The notes: generated from the letters alone by a model not told the origin. Positions 1 through 12,159 are shown, numbered from the stretch's first letter. The stretch is DNA of 64,000 nucleotides from Pyrenopolyporus hunteri (GCA_902806595.1 CADCXC010000012.1:1116001-1180000), one strand, 5' to 3'. A program made the numbers and translations.

Positions 1-546
1 GTGCGAAGGATGCCCTGGACGTCATGGTAGGCGTTGAAAGAGGGTCCTGAAGCAGTATGGTAAGCTACGGAGTGCCCATCAGAGGCCCAGATAACGCGAT
101 TGAGGCGTACCAATGCCCCTGTAGTAGCTGGCAAAGCCAAACTCTTCGAACACCATCTGGTCGCAATTCGTCTGTAGCACGGGGAGGGAATTCGAAGGTT
201 CGGCAAGGATCAAACGGGTCTCGGAGGGGTCGCACGGCTGGGGGGCCTTTTCATCGAAGAATTCGTGCTCCCAGATCTCCTTCTCGGCTTCCCAGTTGAC
301 GATGAAACCTTTCTCGACCGGTCGCCTGAAAGCGACTTCGCTAAAATCGATGCATTTCTCGAGGTCGGAAGCGACGTATATCTTTTTATTGCGGTCCCGC
401 GCGATACAATTCGGTATTACACGAGGTTCATCGACGACATCACCCGACACGTACCCAGCTTTTATCGTGTACGCGCCGTTGTCGAGAACGAGGGTGCGAG
501 AGGGAGGGGAGGGTTGGTGCGCTTTTGACTTCCTTGCCGGAGCCAT
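1..546 (-). CDS. ARP6: Actin-related protein 6 (5' part, truncated by window edge)
   Basis: Nuclear actin-related protein; in yeasts and filamentous fungi Arp6 is a subunit of the SWR1 complex, which deposits histone H2A.Z. The start is the ATG at 546. Exon 1 (111-546) opens with a basic Ser/Pro-rich tail, then the actin phosphate-loop segment LVLDNGAYTIKAGY (residues 19-32), and continues through PVEKGFIVNWEAEKEIWEHE, typical of Arp6. A 64-nt intron (47-110, GTACGC to CAG) joins in frame to exon 2 (1-46), restoring YYRGIGPSFNAYHDVQGI, a close match to the Arp6 pattern FASYYRxxGPSxNAY. The reading frame runs off the left edge, so about 160 residues are visible. The long insertion-free N-terminus and EHEFF motif favour Arp6 over actin or Arp4/Arp5. 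Family assignment is from recalled conserved motifs, not a search. Confidence 0.9.
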
Positions 547-1498
547 GGCAAGCGAGTACTCCGTATCTGAATCGAACGATTTAGAAGCTTGTTTGAATCA
601 TGACGCCGGAGGAACCTAGGCATTCAATCTAGATAGGTACGGTAGGTATCTATTCGATCGACCGCGGCATGTTGAAGAATGACGATACGCCAAAATAAGG
701 TGCACGCCCATATAAATCCATGGGGACCCGCTAAAAAAAAACCTTTTATCTCTTTATCATGGAACGGCTCTACGAGTATATAGGTGACCCGACCATTGCC
801 CCGCCCCCCCACTAACCATTACAAGGAGCCTTTATATAGCAAGACCTAACCTAACCTTACCACGATAGAGCTCATTCTACCACTACGAGTCTCACCCGAC
901 CTTTACTTAGCTACATATTTTGCATAATACTAGGCCTAGGGACCTATTTGGTAGGTATATGCAACGTCCGGCCATGCCCCCTCTTCATACGCCGTTATCC
1001 GATCGTTGATTTGCCGAGACAGTGATACCTCCCTAAACGAAGCAGCCCCAGCCCCATTATGACATAAAACTACATATGTACCTACCGAGGTAGGTACCTA
1101 GGTAGGTAGATTCTACCCCGGCACTTTGCACGCAAATACATCACATCTCCTTCATAGACGCCTCCTATTTATTAACTCAGGTTACATGTAGTCTAGTTGT
1201 CAAAAACCCATATGGCAACGGCTCGTTTTAAAGCAAGGTGGGTTAGTTCACTCGTTCAGACATCAGCTTATACCTATGGTTAATATACCTCCTATTTTAT
1301 ACCCAATACGGTTCTTGGCTCTTCGTATGTACATGCTTCCTAGGTTCCTCTATTCAGACATTTCCCCCTCCCTTCCCCGGGCGCCCGTTTTCTAAGCGTT
1401 GCCATGATAACGAATACCTCGAATATTACAGCTCCAGCTCCGCACTACTTCCATTATAAGTCCAAGTTTACCCCGTCAACTAAGCGAGCTGTCATCAC
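547..1498. other. Intergenic: ARP6 promoter and AA8 3' flank
   Basis: No frame here looks coding. The stretch holds the ARP6 upstream region on its left and the 3' flank of the AA8 gene on its right. It includes short GGTA/TACC-type palindromic repeats at about 615-650 and a denser block at 1078-1112. Confidence 0.7.
1078..1112. repeat. GGTA/TACC palindromic repeat cluster
   Basis: Tandem tetranucleotides read as GGTA on one strand and TACC on the other, interrupted by palindromes AGGTACCT and CCTAGG. Same family as the blocks annotated at 3229, 12160, 12798, 22165, 32930, 35347, 50040, 55378, 55968, 56826 and 57131. Confidence 0.85.
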
Positions 1499-2289
1499 CT
1501 ACGCGGGGGTGTTGGTTGTCACCCATTCCTGGAACTTATCGGACCTTGCGCCGCCGAGGTCGTGGATCCACCGGCCCACGGCATCGTGGATGCTGAAGCC
1601 CGTCTCCGGGTTCGCTGGCTCCTCGACCGGCGCCGACGAGAAGGCGTAGGCGAAGTTGGTGTCACCTGCGCCGTTGAGGATCCACGGGTTTCCGTCAAAA
1701 TCGGTCCAGGCAGCGCAGCCCGTGCACAGCGCCGTGAATTTAAAATGCGTCTCGTTAACCCCGGTCCCCTTGAGTACCGTGTACTTCGCGTCTTCATACA
1801 CTCCGGGAACATAATATCCGCTATATTCGGTCAGCAAGCATTTCTTGATCTTCGAAGCGAGGTAATCTCAAATTCAAGAAACGTCACTTACGTAGCCTGG
1901 CGCGAAGAAAACTGGACGTTCTGCCCGTCGTGCCATACAACAGTCAGAGGGTTGTAAGTCATCGCACCGCCCCAAGCCCATCCAGCCCAACCCAACGACA
2001 CCGGTGCCACAACCTGAAGAATGACATCGTAGGCAGCATCGCCCGTTGCCTCTGCCGGGAGGGCTAGCCGATAAGTAACACCCTCTGTGCTCGTGTATGA
2101 TTGGAATGTGATCCCAGTATCGGCGTCGACAAACGGAGCAGAGTCGGTTAACTGGCCGAGAACTGCGCTATCATAAGTACTGTTTTCGTTTCTCCCCCTT
2201 TTTTATCGCCTGGGAACTCTTTAATGCTACTTACCGGACCCAGCTAGGCCGAAAACGCCGCCAGCAGCAGCAATCGCGGACCACTTCAT
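1499..2289 (-). CDS. Secreted stand-alone cytochrome domain protein (AA8, cellobiose dehydrogenase cytochrome-like)
   Basis: Predicted 215-residue secreted b-type haem protein. Exons 2235-2289, 1892-2162 and 1499-1820 sum to 648 nt and join in frame (introns of 72 and 71 nt). The start at 2289 gives a signal peptide, MKWSAIAAAGGVFGLAG. The mature part reads like the CDH cytochrome domain: TGITFQSY near residue 35, GWAGWAWGGAMTYNPL with the candidate haem-ligand Met86, a Cys pair in ALCTGCAAW, and FSIHDAVGRWIHD near the end with His187 or His195 as second ligand. The frame stops about 20 residues after this His region. There is no flavin domain, linker or cellulose-binding module, so it is an isolated AA8 domain. 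Such proteins are thought to pass electrons to lytic polysaccharide monooxygenases or reduce iron; that role here is inference. No partner gene adjoins it. Confidence 0.85.
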
Positions 2290-3228
2290 GGTTTGTTCCT
2301 TGAGCTTGGGAAGTTTGGGGGTGGAAAGACCGAAATTGCCAGCGGGCAGAGCTGACACATGTGCCCAGGAGGAGGGCGCCGCGCTTTATATCAACAAATA
2401 TCAACAGCGTCGTCAGAGTACAGGGTTTAGCTTCAACCGAGGGTAATTAATTTGGAGAGCCCTCTCCGGGACAACCGATACGGGTAGGAGAATGTAGCAC
2501 TTCTTCATAACATGTTACCATCTCGGTTATCATTCCGGTTGATCTTTATGATGTAAGATCGAGGAAGGACCCGTTTTTGCCCCTTGCAACGTTTTGCTTG
2601 AAGGGCTTTGTGCACCTCCTAGCGCGGCTGAAGCCAACGTGGCATAGATGGCGGCTCTCAACCGGAAAGACGTTCAACGCCAAGTACGCAATCTTTCTGA
2701 ATGTGGTAGAGCATAGGCCGCATAACCTCACCACTCTGTCCTCGAGAATTTGGGAATGGAGATCGTCACTCCGCGTGGGGTCTCCAGGTTGCAATGGCCC
2801 GAGTTAGGAAGACACATAGTCGTGAGTCTTATAATAGCATGTGTCTGGGTAGTAGCAAGACAGGACCAAGGGGCAGCTGCTAATGCAGGCCTCTGTCAGG
2901 GGTAGAACGTATTAGTTTTATCTTCGACCTTATTGGGTCTCTCGGGACCCTGGCTACGATTCCCGGAGTTGATATTAGCCTGAATATTTAAGTGGTTTTG
3001 TTTACCTCTACGTTCCGCCCAAGATTTCTGGCAATAGATCAGTCGTATTAGAGTTCACACGCTCACCTCCAATTGTCGAATCAGGAAAGACCTTGTTTTA
3101 TCAAAACGTTGTATACCCCTTAGCCCCCCGCATGGAAATCAACTTACCAAACCAGGATACTCCAAACCAGTAATTTAGCCTAGAGAGCGCATAACAAACA
3201 GAGGCATCCGCGAGTCCACATCATCCTG

Positions 3229-3261
3229 CCTAGGTAGGTACCTAGGTAAATAGGTAGGCAG
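3229..3261. repeat. GGTA/TACC palindromic repeat cluster
   Basis: CCTAGGTAGGTACCTAGGTA followed by a second AGGTAGGC unit; same family as other intergenic blocks. Confidence 0.8.
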
Positions 3262-4498
3262 AATATGAGAAAAAAAAATTAAAAGGTCGGAGTGTATCGT
3301 CTCCTTCGCCTCGTAGCGTTGCTGTATGACATCACAACCGACCACAGCCCGACCATCAGGTCGAAACTCGAGCAGAGGACAAGATGAAGCAATCGCCAAG
3401 TAAAGGTCGGATTGCATAATAATGAACAGCAGGTAGTTGGCAGCTGTTTTATCTATTACCCCGTCTCTCTGTTCATATCCGTTAGAAAAGGGCCAAGTCC
3501 TAGGCATCACGACACACCCGAAACACGGAAAATTTACATACGAGGAGTCATTTTATTTACACGGACGCTTAACCTATTTCTTATATACCTAGGTACCTAT
3601 CGTAGTATCTACACTTATAGGATATACTCGCGTGGAAATCAGTGTCCATAGTAATTGAAGTACCGTGACTCTAGCTTTTACGATTAGGGACTTAAACCGG
3701 CGTTTGCGACGCCTAGACGCGAAAGAGTGTTCTAGATTATTGCCACTATATCGTAACTACTATACCTGGCGGAGGCCCTCTTCTATGCACGAGGCCGCTG
3801 AGCTCGAATTATACCCGCTAAAGCGGACGTTGCTGGCGGATCGTCGAGACGATAAAGCAACCGAAGAGCGAGGTTGGTGGCACCGAAGACGAATCTGTTG
3901 GGTGCTGGCGACTGAGGGTAGTAGGTAGGTATATCTATATATATATAGGTTTAGTCATGACTAAGAACTACGCGATTATTTGATAACCTATAAACGCGCT
4001 TGTCGTGAGGCCGAGCATATGGTGGAAGAAGCAACTCTACTGATGCACGAAACTATAGGACATAGGTACCCACCTAACCAGGTCGGCGGGCTGTGTAACA
4101 GACATCCTCATATGTCTACGTTCTGATAACGCCGAAAGCAGATCTTCATATTACTCTCGTGTGCAATGACGACTACCTGGTAAAATGGGTTCAACCGATC
4201 GATAGGCTCTGTCGAGTCCGGTTGTCGGGCGCGCGACTCACTGCGTCTAGTGAGTTACACTGAACGATATATCGCAGCGGCTAAACGACAATGGCGCATA
4301 TGCATCGCGTCAATCAGCCGAGATGAGTCCTCGCACCCCGAGCTTTCTCACCGAGAGTAAGAGGTCGTCCCACGGTTATATATAGGTATTATCTCGCCGT
4401 CTATCGGGCCGGGGTTGGCGTCTTACTCTGACATCTCAATGAGTTGACGATTGAGGGGTGACCACCGCAAATGTCCGCTCCCGCTCATTGACTTTCGA

Positions 4499-4530
4499 AT
4501 ACGCCGAGACGCCGAGACGCCGAGACGCTG
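4499..4530. repeat. Short 8-bp tandem repeat
   Basis: Three perfect copies of ACGCCGAG in a row, flanked by partial copies. Non-coding context. Confidence 0.75.
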
Positions 4531-5867
4531 TAAAAAGTCGGTGCAACTACTTGGAGAAGAGACGGAAAACAGTTTGTTCCTGTTTCAAAACGACTTCAGC
4601 ATCAACTAGGATTTAGACTGCTATATTGACTTACTACATTAACCGCTATATGTTAGTCCATAAGTGCATCATATCGCTTGATATTGATCAAAAATATGTA
4701 AATGGATCCATTATGAGGTCGAATGAGCTCTTCACTAGTGCATGCTCTAATAAATATACATGATGAGGGATTCTTATCACTTATCTCCTAAGGAATATAT
4801 ACACGCGCTACGTCGCAGCTTCGGGGGCTTGGAAAAGGTGGCTTTACTCGATCTACAGTGCGTACATGTATACCTATATTCCATTATAGTACCTACCCTT
4901 ACCCTGCATAGGTAGGTAGGCACGTACTTTCGTCTCGGCGAGCACCGCACACTAATCGCGGCGCCACATGGCTGACTAACCGGGTGCGGACTAGAGTGCG
5001 GCAAGAGGGGCGAAGGTTCCATGCTGATAGGGTAAGTGAGGCTGGAGTCTGGATGACGTGCTTTTTTCTTATCTTGCATACCGGGCGCAGACGACGAGTA
5101 CCTCCGTACCGAGCGGTTCCGTTCGCGTTGATTCGGCTTTAAATCCTGACTGGTTTAGCTTACCTCGCAACCCATTAACTCGATTTTAAACCCGATTTTT
5201 AACTCGATTACATGTGAGATTATACTGCGACTAAACACGCCCCCCCTCCCCCTCCCTTCAACCGCGTACGGTATGGGCGGGTTTCCATCCCTTTCGAGTT
5301 TCTCGCCGTTCTCGATCATAGAATCTTAGTCGTAAATACCTACGCTTTAGAGCCGTTTGTTTCTGATGGAGGATATCTTCGCTGAGATCCATATACCCCG
5401 CGATGATACGTCTATTGTAATGGCTGATCATGATGGATATGATATTTTAGTCACGACTCGCTAACAGTAAGAACGGTAGGCCACTAGTCGCGTATCTGCC
5501 GCTCAGTCTTTGCCTCTTTTCATCTAGATCGAGCTCTAGTTTATATATACTAGTTCCATATGTAGGGTTCTACCTGCTATGTATAATTTGGACCATCCCC
5601 CCACTCTCACATTCAGTCTTACCTATTTTCCTGGACCCTGAAAATCCCTCCATTATATTTCCAGTGTTTCCGTTTGCGAAATCGGTTGCGGTATTACCGG
5701 AGCAGCTATCTTTGTCCCCTCCCTCACATCCATCTCACACTCAGCTGAGACTACCTTGAACTTCGTCCCCCAAAGGCGTAGTCGCCTTGGGCTTGGCCTT
5801 GGGCTTGTGCTCGTGCTATTTACCTTGGAATATATTGTATGGTGGTAAAAGGAAACCCTTGGTCGCA

Positions 5868-7109
5868 ATGGGCTCCCTGTTCCCGGACAGCGGCTCGCCT
5901 CGCCGGCCTCTCCACGAATCCATCCCTCCTCTGATCCTCGGCACCGCTACCTTCAACACCCAATACGTCGCAGATCCCTATGACCTGCCAGCCCTCTCCA
6001 TTGTCTCGCGCGCCCTAGACCTCGGCGTCCGCGCCTTTGACACCTCGCCCTACTACGGGCCCTCGGAGCTTATCCTCGGCGACGCCTTGGCCCACCCCTC
6101 CGTAGCCGCCACGAACCCGCGTGATTCCTACTTCCTCGTCACCAAGGCCGGTCGCATCGCCTCGGACGTCTTCGACTACAGCCCCGCCTGGGTCCGGTAC
6201 TCGGTGCTGCGTAGTCTCGAGCGTCTGCACACCTCATACCTGGATCTCGTCTACATGCACGATGTCGAGTTCGTCTCGCCCGCCGAGGTCCTGGCGGCTG
6301 TGCGCGAGCTGCGCCGCCTGCGCGCCGACGGCGTTTTGCGCTACGTCGGTATCAGCGGGTACCCCGTCGACAAACTGTGCGCTCTCGCCGAGAAGGTGCT
6401 CCGCGAAACGGGAGAGCCGCTCGATGCCGTGCTCAGCTACGGCCACTACACCATCCAGAACACGGTGCTGGGCGCTGACGCCATGAGTCGGTTTGAGCGC
6501 GCCGGCGTCGACGTTGTCCTCAACGCTAGCATGTTGGGCATGGGTCTGCTAACTACGAGGGGCGCCGATGCTGGGCCCATGGCCTCGTGGCATCCGAGTC
6601 CTGAGGGGTTGAGAAAGGCATGTCAGGACCTGGTGCCGATCGCGGTAGATGCTGGCGAGAAGTTGGAGGTCGTCGCTATTCGGTGGGCGCTAGACAACTG
6701 GTCGAGAGTCGGCGCTCCTAGAGGGAGTCGCACACCGAAGTTACCGATCGGGGACCGGGTTGGCGTAAGCGTTATGGGTATATCCAGCGTCGCCGAGTTG
6801 GAAGAGACGTGCCAGGTCTTCCAGAGCGTGATCGAAGGTCTCGAACCGGAGACGGCCGAAGCAGAGCAGACGAGGCGGAGGCAATGGAGTCTGGACCGCC
6901 GTCAGAAGATTCAGGGGGTCGTAGAGCAGATGTGGACTGTCCTAGGGCAATGGAAGGACTACAGATGGAGCAGTCCCGACCCTGGGTTTGTCAACGCGAG
7001 GAAGCCTGCTGAGATTGGCACCACACCCCACGATGACATCCTAAGCAAGCATGCGTCCAAGCTCCATGTGAGTGTGAAGGTTGAGGAGTTGCCGGTGTCT
7101 GTCGTCTGA
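5868..7109 (+). CDS. ARA2: D-arabinose 1-dehydrogenase-like aldo-keto reductase
   Basis: Predicted 413-residue cytosolic aldo-keto reductase related to yeast Ara2, the NAD-dependent D-arabinose dehydrogenase of the D-erythroascorbate pathway. It is a single uninterrupted exon. The frame stays open upstream to an ATG at 5787, but I prefer the ATG at 5868 because LILGTATFNTQY, the first family-like beta strand, then begins about 20 residues in, and the upstream 27 residues look unrelated. The AKR tetrad is visible: Asp58 and Tyr63 in AFDTSPYYGPSE, Lys93 in LVTKAGR and His131 in VYMHDVEF. Further barrel elements are LRYVGISGYP and LNASMLGMGLLT. The coding part is distinctly GC-rich compared with its flanks. 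Substrate is inferred from family resemblance; a related sugar or aldehyde dehydrogenase is possible. Confidence 0.85.
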   Translation: MGSLFPDSGSPRRPLHESIPPLILGTATFNTQYVADPYDLPALSIVSRALDLGVRAFDTSPYYGPSELILGDALAHPSVAATNPRDSYFLVTKAGRIASDVFDYSPAWVRYSVLRSLERLHTSYLDLVYMHDVEFVSPAEVLAAVRELRRLRADGVLRYVGISGYPVDKLCALAEKVLRETGEPLDAVLSYGHYTIQNTVLGADAMSRFERAGVDVVLNASMLGMGLLTTRGADAGPMASWHPSPEGLRKACQDLVPIAVDAGEKLEVVAIRWALDNWSRVGAPRGSRTPKLPIGDRVGVSVMGISSVAELEETCQVFQSVIEGLEPETAEAEQTRRRQWSLDRRQKIQGVVEQMWTVLGQWKDYRWSSPDPGFVNARKPAEIGTTPHDDILSKHASKLHVSVKVEELPVSVV

Positions 7110-8209
7110 ATTCTTATCCTTGCTCCTGAAGCGCCTGGATCATGATGTAGCAGCTCGTCTAGGCGCGGAATCTGAAGGAATTAATATGCTGGCGGTTATC
7201 TTTGGTATTTAGGACTTTGGGATGGTTAGATAGCGTAGCTTTCGGATGTCGTGGTACTCCAAAATTCTGCGCTCAACATTAGGACTGAAGCACGCCGGGC
7301 CTCCTAATTGAGTGGCTTCGTAGTGGAAATATCTAGGTCGATCTGAGCATATTATCATCTTAATATAAGCACATGTCGGCCGGCCTTGTCAAAGATATCA
7401 ACCGCCGGACATCATCAGAGTCTACCTTACCGCTAGACGTCACGATATGTCTATATGGAGTGGTGTATATATAGGGTTATGAGTCGACACGTTTGAAATT
7501 ACCCGGAATAGTTGATTGGGAACTAGGTAACTTAACTCGAAGATTGTCGCTCTGCCAAGGAATTCTGTGATTAATCGCTGGGCTAGCTCTTGGGCAGGAC
7601 CGTCGGCCTCTGCATACAAGTTCAGGTTTTTAATACTCTGTCTGGGTCAAGCAGGCTACCTAGACGTGCTAGTAAGTCCTGAAAAAAAAAGGAGAAAAAA
7701 AGAGGAAAAAAAAAAAAAAACATCGATACACGCGGCAGCCTAAGAGTGCCCAAAACCCGATTCGTGGAGGGTTACCAAGCGTATCTAGATTATCACGTTC
7801 TATTCGCACATTTTGCTTCTTTGGGTAGATAGAAGTTGACCCTTCTATTAAGTTGACCTAGCTACCAAAGCCGCCGAATGTAATGGTGCAATGGTGAAGC
7901 GACCTATTATCGCAATAGTGCTGTACATAAGAGAAGATTGCGACTTGGACGAGGAGATCTTGACTTCAGCTGGAGAAGGTTCGAGTCCCCCTCTTACGCC
8001 TCTTTGGTCATTCGAGGAGAGGGTTGTCTTATATCGAGTGTGAATGCCAAGCATCTACGTATACAATCCTCAACTCCGAACTAAAGAAAGGTAACAGCGC
8101 CTGCCTCCCCCTTGATGCAAATATCCGTGTTCCTCAGACCTATTATCGCCCATTGACCAGAACCCCCCCTCAGTGACGAGAATTTAAGAAATGGAGACGG
8201 AACGACGAT
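7110..8209. other. Convergent 3' flank of ARA2-like and SIP5-like genes
   Basis: The two flanking genes converge here, so this should hold both 3' UTRs. An A-rich tract lies at 7681-7722. A GGTTCGAGTCC word at 7978-7988 resembles a tRNA B-box, but no tRNA folds around it. No coding frame is convincing. Confidence 0.6.
7681..7722. repeat. A-rich low-complexity tract
   Basis: Runs of 7-15 A interrupted only by G or GG. Lies between convergent genes. Confidence 0.8.
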
Positions 8210-10831
8210 CTATTGTGTAACTTCCTGCGGTCTCTCCGTCATGCCAATGTGTCCAATTTGCTTGGAATCCCCGTTGTCTTCATTGATAGGCGCCGGAGTC
8301 TCAGGTGTGACCATCAATTGTGGTGGAGTAGTGCTACCTTTCCTCTCCTGTCCTGAGCTTTGGTCGCTCACCTGAGTTTCCAGCTTAGGTAGATTCTTCT
8401 CTCCCTTCTCGACTATAGAGTTGGCAGCGTGTTCTACGTGTTCGCCGTGAGCCTCCTCGGCATCGACAGGCTTGCTGCCCGGGCTTAGATCGCCGTCGCT
8501 GGGCGATTGGGCCTCGCCGTCTATTGGGACACCGACCATCTCCGCCAAGCTTCTAAAATTGAACATCGGCTCGGAAGTTGAACTGTCTCCCTCCTCGCTG
8601 CGTGCGGCTAAGCTAAGGCCACTTGATCTTGGATCTTCGCCCTCGGGGCCCGGACTCTTACCGCTATAGCTACCGGGCGTACTCTCAATGCCACTGGAGC
8701 TAATGGAGCTAGCGTTGCTCATCTGACGAAGATGCGATGATCCTCGAGAGGGTTGGGATGGGGTAGGTATTGGCAGAGACGTTGTTCCAGAGCCGCACGA
8801 CTGGCTCTCTTCGTTGTCGTTACGATACACGGCCTTTCCCTTATCGTTCGGCGTCGAAGATGAAGCGGAACCGGATGCCAAATCCGCAGGTCCGCTACCG
8901 GGTTGGGTAGTTGAGGCGTTGCTCGCCGCGGCTACGCTGGCCTCTATTCGTAAGTTGCTGGCAGCACTATTGCCTCGTCTACGGCCGAATCCCAGACTGA
9001 GAGAGCTCGCGCTCGCGCTGCTACCGCCACCGCCGTATATATCCCCCTTCTTTTTGACAGCCTTCCGTTCTTCCTTCTCTCGCTTTTTGGCTTCCTTCTT
9101 AGCTTCTTTTTCCGCCTTCCTCTGTCTCTCCTCTTCGTCTGCTAAGCTTAGTCTTATCGCTTCCGCCATCATAAGGTTTTCAAGGTGCGCGGCGTCAATC
9201 CGTTCCCGGCCCGGACTAAGTCGACTCGAGATACCGCGAGAGCCCGGCTCGGGACCGGAGGGAACATCGACTCCGCCGTCATTTTGCTGCTGATTCGAGT
9301 TACTGCTGGGGCTCTCATTGCCGCGATGGTTCCCCGTATTTCTGCGGTTGAAGCGGGACGACCGGCCGAAGATCGTACGGGATTCCTGGTTTCCCATCAC
9401 AAAAGCGGCGTGGTGTAGAGCATCGGCAGCGGCCGCCCTGCGGCGCTGCTGAGCGCGAGCGGCGGCCAATTTGGTGGACCAGTCGGGTCGGATGCGATCG
9501 GTAGTGATAACTCCCGGCGCGTTGGCAGAGACGCTCTGCGTTCGCCGACGGTTGGCGTTAGCAGAGGACACGGCTGCCGTCGGAGAAAGGGTTGAGTTAA
9601 GAGAGCTTGAAGATGACATGGCTGTGCTCATAGCACCCAATGTGGCGGAGTTGATTGCGTATGCCAGACCGCGCCGGAAGGGTGGAGGCTCGTATGTAAC
9701 GCCAAACTCCGTCTGAGTGCAATAAGGGCACCTGGCCGGTTCCATGATCAACTCACCCTCGCGCTCTTCTGGATTAGGCGGTGTCCGAGCACCCTCTTCA
9801 TCTGCATGGTGTTCGGGAAGATGCGGGTCGGGGCGTTTGATTTGCACGAAGCACTCGCTGCAAATGATCTGGCAGCAGCAACGGGTACGGTTTAAGTATG
9901 GGGGATAGTACATCAGGCATAGCGGGCACTCAATCCCCTCCTTGTATAGAAATACTTCGATGGGTTGCCCATTGACGAAAGGGTCATGAGGTAGGTGGAC
10001 CTCTCGTGGAGTAATGATATCGGTATGCGAACTGTTCCGAGATAGATTAAGAGCAGCCGCTAGAGACTTCTTATGAGGCTTGAAAGGCGAATTCGTCCTC
10101 GGGATACCGGGTGACGTAGGTGATGGCAGGGCTGAGCCGGGGTTCGAAGCGGGATTGTCGGAAGAAGCCGAAAGGGTTCTGGGCCCTATTGGGACCGTGA
10201 GATTCTGCATCGAAGCGCCTGGAGAGTCGGTCGGTCGGGGCTGTGGGATGAGGTGCTCAGGGACCTCATCGGCCGGAGGGATCTCGAGGCCGCGAGCCGC
10301 AGCGATTATCTGGTGCTCGGCCCAGTTCTCATTGAAGTCGTCCAGCCCACGCCAGAATGGTGCTATCTTTCGTTCGATCTATTGAAGTCAGCACCGGATT
10401 AGCCACAGGACTCAGGTATCTGACGAAGAATAAACACCACTCACTTGCAACTGGCGCACTACGGGCTTGCTGAAGTCTTCGGAGGCGGTGTATATGCCCA
10501 TCGTTACTAGATAACCGCCATCCACGTGCTCCTCCCTCATACTACGCTCCCGCTCCTTGATTCGTGCCACCCGTTCTCTCTCGAGTCTCCGTGCTTCCTT
10601 TTCTTGCCTCGTCTCACGATGCTCGAATGGGGCGTCTTGATGGCGCGAGCTCGAGGAGGCGCCAAAGGGTAGCCCTATACCGCCCAAGTCAGGCCGACTG
10701 GCACGTCTCGATCGATCAGGGAGCTCCCCGTGATAACCTGCACCACCAGAACTCCCACCGGGATCCATATGAGAGCCATGGGCGCCCATGCGAGTTCCGC
10801 CCCTCGCGTCTTTTGTATGTGTGTTTCCCAT
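8210..10831 (-). CDS. SIP5: SIP5-like protein with RING-like zinc-binding domain
   Basis: Predicted 851-residue protein resembling fungal Sip5, named in yeast for interaction with the Snf1 kinase and Reg1/Glc7 phosphatase in glucose signalling. Exon 1 (10445-10831) starts MGNTHTKDARGG, a Gly2 that could be myristoylated. A 66-nt intron (10379-10444) joins in frame to exon 2 (8210-10378). After RQLQIERKIAPFWRGLDDFN comes a cysteine-rich core at about residues 279-350: ECPLCLMYYPPYLN, RCCCQIICSECF and ARCPYC, a cross-brace RING-like pattern. The rest is low complexity, rich in Ser, Pro, Gly and Asn, with a Lys/Glu coiled-coil stretch around EEERQRKAEKEAKKEAKK. The conserved N-terminus and zinc core match the family; the tail is probably disordered. 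Biochemical role in this organism is inferred only by family. Confidence 0.87.
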
Positions 10832-11094
10832 CTTCTACGAATTCGTGGGATGCACTAAAATCCTTTTAACCGATAACGAATTAGTTGAGATAGGACCGCT
10901 CGATAATCTCTGCGAGGTGGGATCGTCGGGGCGATATTGGAATTGCGGTCAAAGACGACCAGAGGAGGATTTGTTCATAGACATGCAGACTATTTGGATA
11001 TTGGATTAATGAAGGGAGTTGAGAGAGGGTCGCGGAATCGGGTTCGTATGGTAATATCGCTGTTTATGGCTGTAGCGGAGGCAGGTTCGTGATA

Positions 11095-11165
11095 CGTCGT
11101 ATACTGTATTGTATCGTATTGTGTTGTATTGTAGTGCAGTGTAGCGTAGCTGTAGCGTAGTGTAA
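11095..11165. repeat. Degenerate pentanucleotide repeat (GTATT-like)
   Basis: Repeated TGTATTGTAT, CGTATTGTGT and similar pentamers drift into GTAGCGTAGT-type units. It lies about 270 bp upstream of the SIP5-like start, so it is probably promoter or 5' UTR sequence. Confidence 0.75.
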
Positions 11166-12159
11166 TGTCCCGCTGTGTCGATCGTCAGGATGCAGTTGTT
11201 TTGGGGCTCTGGAGATATAAGATGGCAAGTAGCCAAACACACTAGAGTAAGTGGTTTGCGGGTTGGCCGGGACTGGCACACAAGGCGCGCTGGATAGCAA
11301 CCAGACTGACGGCCTGTCGAACCCCGGTTCAAAGAAAAATGTCGTCAGTAGCAGCAATAGTAACGCATACTACCGACTGTATCCCGTAACCAGAACAATT
11401 AAGAGGTCGTCTGGGGAACTAGTGGTTTAGATGCGTCGCCGAGTTAGGGTTCAATATAGGGGTGTAACCAATGGCCTCCCAAGGCTCTGCGCAATATCGA
11501 CGGCGGGGCTGCGAATGAATAGTGAGTACCGCGGCAGGAATGTAGGTAGGTAGGTAAGAATGAATGCGTAGATGTATTCCTGGAGCACAAGGCTGACTAG
11601 GATCGGGCTGGCCACCTTCTTTTTTAGCCTGGCTCGGGGACCTTGGACCAACGAATCTTAGTCACTATGACCTATCCGCCACCAACTCGCTATGTTTCGT
11701 TCAACGGTCGCCGCCGATTCGGTAAGGCCGGGTTGGAAATGTCGGCTATGAATATCGTGTCATGGGCTGGGTAAACCGAGCCGGAGCCCTGGACGGCGGG
11801 GGGAGATAGTTGCAAGATAGTTGCGAGAAGGTCTGAGCTGGAAGCGGACGGTGGGCTCCTCCTCCAGTTCGCTCACGAAAATTACCACCACCACCACCTC
11901 TTTATTCCGTCTTAGGAAAGTGACTAAATGGAAGACAAAAGAATGTTTAAGGTGAAAGTATATCAATCACGTACTGAGAATCGGGAAAAGCGCAGGCTGG
12001 CCCTATCGCTTCCACCACGACGTCGTAGCGGATTGAAGGTAAGGCGATAAATGATTCGACTCGGAGTTGCTGGACGAAGGGCGAAAACGGATTATGATGA
12101 AGTAATGTTTGGAGGTGGGGGGGGGGAGTTTGCAGCGATATGTCGCTGTCCGTGTATTT

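Larger units (their letters stand above)
2290..5867. other. Long intergenic region without a recognisable gene
   Basis: About 3.6 kb. Open frames of up to 111 codons exist (for example 3665-3928 on + and 3175-3510 on -), but none shows a recognisable domain, signal peptide or splice-supported extension. Composition is moderate, with many stop codons. It contains a GGTA/TACC block at 3229-3261 and a short tandem repeat at 4501-4530. The right end is the promoter of the aldo-keto reductase gene, with C-rich and CT-rich tracts near 5240-5270 and 5590-5620. Confidence 0.65.

Noticed and set aside
3665..3928. 87-codon plus-strand frame rich in Arg and Leu
   Set aside because: No recognisable domain, no signal peptide, no splice-supported extension, and it lies in a repeat-bearing spacer.
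7926..7998. tRNA-like segment containing GGTTCGAGTCC and a 6/7 paired acceptor stem
   Set aside because: The T-stem has two A-C mismatches, no A-box or D-arm can be placed and no anticodon stem forms. Could be a decayed tRNA but cannot be supported.
8814..9293. Plus-strand frame of 159 codons inside the SIP5-like gene
   Set aside because: It is the antisense shadow of low-complexity coding sequence; the minus-strand frame has the conserved zinc-binding core.
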